The position numbers were made by a program, and so were the translations under genes. Shown here piece by piece: positions 62,029 to 64,000 of a stretch of DNA of 64,000 nucleotides. Position 1 is the stretch's first letter; every line of letters starts with the position of its first letter. The notes beneath the pieces were generated by a model. The model was not told where the DNA came from. It ran no database searches and saw nothing but the letters and a program-made list of their open reading frames with translations. Source of the stretch: Bicyclus anynana (taxonomy: Eukaryota > Arthropoda > Insecta > Lepidoptera > Nymphalidae); assembly GCF_947172395.1 (NCBI RefSeq), contig NC_069097.1:14430142-14494141 (forward strand). Direction: 5' to 3'.

Positions 62029-62612
62029 TAACTAATAGTAAAAATTCCGAACTCGCGCGAACGTAATTGCGGGTATCCCCTAGCTTTAAAATATATACAT
62101 ATGACCCAAACCGTATCCTCTGTAATTTCATACACAAATATTGTGTGTTTAATACAACATGTATTGAATGATCCACTTCACCAAGGAACATGCCTCGGAT
62201 TGCTCCTAACTCTTTAGATTGAGCAAATGTTTGCTCTCTCTGTAATATCCAGAGCTAACACAATGTATGGGCCGGTTGTGTGGCCCATGTGTACAGAGGT
62301 AAAACAAACAAACAAACAAATAGCTACGGCTTGTATGTATACCCCTATTGTTGGAAAATGCAGATGTGCTCTCGAAAAATCAGTGATATTTCGTCCGTCC
62401 GTTAAGGTCTGGAAACACCGTTGGAATTTAGCTTGCAAAGTTTTGTAAAGGTAAATTCTTCGTATTGGAAAATGCTTTTCACATTACCATCTTTAACTGC
62501 CCCGCTGTCCAATGATTTTTCTATTTCATAGCATATCTCTAAAGTAAAGTAAAGTAGTCATTTTCTTTTTCTTATTTAGTTAATTTTCGAAATAATTCTT
62601 TATTTTCTTTTT
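62029..62612. other. No gene recognised
   Basis: Two opposed frames of 73-74 codons (62214-62448) exclude each other. Nothing else recognised. Confidence 0.4.
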
Positions 62613-62945
62613 TTACTTTTTTTTTTAATCTTTACAAGTTAGCCCTTGACTACAATCACACCTGATGGTAAGTGATGATGCAGTCTAAGATGGAAGCGGG
62701 CTACCGTGTTTGGAGGAGGATGAAAATCCACACCCCTTTCGGTTTCTACACGACATCGTACCGGAACGCTAAATCGCTTAGCGGTACGTCTTTGTCGGTA
62801 GGGTAGTAACTAGCCACGGCCGAAGCCTCCCACCAGCCAGACCTGGACCAATTAAGAAAACCTCAATCGGCCCAGCCGGGGATCGAACCCAGGACCTCCG
62901 TCTTGTAAATCCACCGCGCATACCACTGCGTCACGGAAGCCGTCA
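62613..62945 (-). mobile_element. SINE B, full length
   Basis: Poly-T to GCGTCACGGAAGCCGTCAAA with B box GGGATCGAACCCAGG. CTTTTTTTACTTTT before the tail and CTTTTTAACTTT after the head may be an imperfect target duplication. Confidence 0.9.
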
Positions 62946-62963
62946 AACTTTTTAACTTTCATA

Positions 62964-63358
62964 TCAGCCGATAGACGTCCACTGCTGGACATAGGCCTCT
63001 TGCATGGACCTCCAAGCTCAACGATCTCGAGCCGCCAGCTTCCAGCGGCTCCTTGCAACCCGCTTGATATCCTCGGTCCATCTAGTGGGACGTCGGTCAG
63101 CACTACGCTTTCCGGTGCATGGTTGCCATTCCAGCACCTAGGGACCCCAACGTCCATCGGCTCTTCGAACTATGTGGCCTGCCTTTTGCCACTTCAACTT
63201 CGCGACTCGCTGAGCTATGTCAGTGACTTTGGTTCGTCTGCGGATCTCCTCATCCCTGATTCGATCACACAGAAAAACTCCAAGCGTAGCTCGCTCCATC
63301 GCCCGCTGAGTGACTTTGAGCCTTCTAATAAGGCCCATAGTCGGCGACCAAGTTTTTT
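62964..63358 (-). pseudogene. RTE-A LINE C-terminal fragment, longest copy
   Basis: The minus frame reads RRLKVTQRAMERATLGVFLC, DRIRDEEIRRRTKVTDIAQR, VAKLKWQKAGHIVRRADGRW and GP, then loses frame at an indel before TGGAATGGCAACC. The 3' half keeps GCGGCTCGAGATCG and GGACGTCTATCGGCTGATAT. This is the best copy for defining the family's C-terminus. The long plus frame (63000-63419) is its shadow. Confidence 0.78.
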
Positions 63359-63629
63359 TACTTCAAATGTTAATAATTTACAGAAATGTAACACTGTAGC
63401 TTTGATTTTTAAATATTGAAGTGTTTATTCATTTAAAATATTTGATTCAGAGAATCAGTTTACGATATACAATATACATTTTAAACTTAACGTCTTTCGC
63501 GATTCAGCTTTCGCAATCCTAAGGTCTTCACCACCTTTTGATAGGTATCAGATAGGTAGATAGCCGCAGTCTTTTTCAATTTATTACTTCATATGATAAA
63601 GACAAAGCTTGTGAATACGCTACCAGACA
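63359..63629. other. No gene recognised
   Basis: AT-rich, nothing identified. Confidence 0.4.
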
Positions 63630-63795
63630 CTTTTTTTTTGTTTTTTTATTCTTAACAAGTTAGGCCTTGACTACAATCTCACCTGATGGTAAGTCGGGCT
63701 AACTTGTTAGGAGAAGGATGAAATCCACACCCCTTTCGGTTTCTACACGACGGCGTACCGGAATGCTAAATCGCTTGGCGGTACGTCTTTGTCTG
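63630..63795 (-). mobile_element. SINE B, head missing
   Basis: Poly-T to CGCTTGGCGGTACGTCTTTG, with a 20-base deletion over GTGATGATGCAATCTAAGAT. It breaks at nearly the same place as the copy at 49685-49868. Confidence 0.8.
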
Positions 63796-64000
63796 TACAC
63801 TTATCACAAGATGATGAATCTGGCTCTTATAGTCTTAAATATCGTATAAACTTATTTCCGGCAAAACATCGACGCATAAGACACACCTTCGTACATGAAT
63901 CACTGACTCACCGTGCAATGTGCTGCTGACGTCAATTGCCAGATATAGCCGGATGGGCGTGCTATATCCAAAGCCATCAAGACAAACAGTCTGTTACGAA
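63796..64000. other. No gene recognised to window end
   Basis: No frame or repeat recognised. Confidence 0.4.

Noticed and set aside
63000..63419. 139-codon plus frame as a gene
   Set aside because: Antisense shadow of the RTE-A C-terminal fragment.

Overview
This window looks like repeat-dense, AT-rich DNA from a butterfly or moth, probably intergenic or intronic. Three things point to Lepidoptera, and tentatively to a nymphalid-type butterfly: two abundant tRNA-derived SINE families, Helitron-like elements ending in CTAG|T, and RTE-clade LINE 3' ends that resemble ones I know from lepidopteran genomes. No database search was run, so all family names rest on termini, motifs and memory. I found no host protein-coding gene, rRNA, tRNA gene or CRISPR array that I can support. 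The only long intact reading frame is the reverse transcriptase of a 5'-truncated non-LTR retrotransposon (55048-57770, minus strand).

Family names used below. SINE A: tRNA-like head with a perfect B box, about 290-310 bp, (GATGAT)n tail. SINE B: a different tRNA-like head, about 310-350 bp, A-rich tail; several copies lack the head and start at one fixed point. SINE C, D, E and F: rarer tRNA-headed elements. H1-H4: short non-autonomous Helitron-like elements, inserted A|TC...CTAG|T. RTE-A: 3' ends of an RTE-like LINE whose frame encodes a conserved AKLKW..GHI.RRADG.WG segment and which ends in (GATGAT)n. RTE-B: a second RTE-like C-terminus. T, V, X, Y, Z: unclassified dispersed repeats, each seen at two or more places here. 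M1, M2 and other palindromic elements: MITE-like inverted repeats.

Layout. 1-5 kb: an 11-bp minisatellite, repeat X, a long stretch with no recognised content, and a Helitron nested in another Helitron. 5-17 kb: SINEs A and B, H1 copies, a TA-flanked pogo/Tigger-like MITE (7169-7545), an H3 Helitron carrying a G-rich (TAGGG)n array, and three RTE-A fragments. 17-33 kb: SINE C, paired H2 copies, RTE-B, a full SINE B, and a CR1/Jockey-type LINE C-terminus. 33.8-35.1 kb: a diverged complex tandem array (period about 370-440 bp) containing CACGTG sites. 35-48 kb: T elements, a TIR element with a LINE fragment nested in it and exact target duplications, a 265-bp palindromic element, an H4 Helitron, an LTR-like promoter block, and a GC-rich GTGGC-motif element. 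48-54 kb: a tandemly duplicated palindrome, a SINE chimera, and a TA-flanked MITE packed with GCATGC motifs. 55-58 kb: the LINE. 58-64 kb: adjacent palindromes M1 and M2, the latter split by a SINE, more V and Y copies, H1/H4 and RTE-A.

The elements do not form a pathway; their relations are those of host and parasite sequences: nested insertions, SINEs that share a tail with an RTE LINE, and Helitron families with different 5' ends sharing one 3' end. The best leads for something undescribed are the 33.8 kb tandem array, the GCATGC-rich element at 51649-52113, the fixed-start headless SINE B subfamily, and the shared Helitron 3' module.
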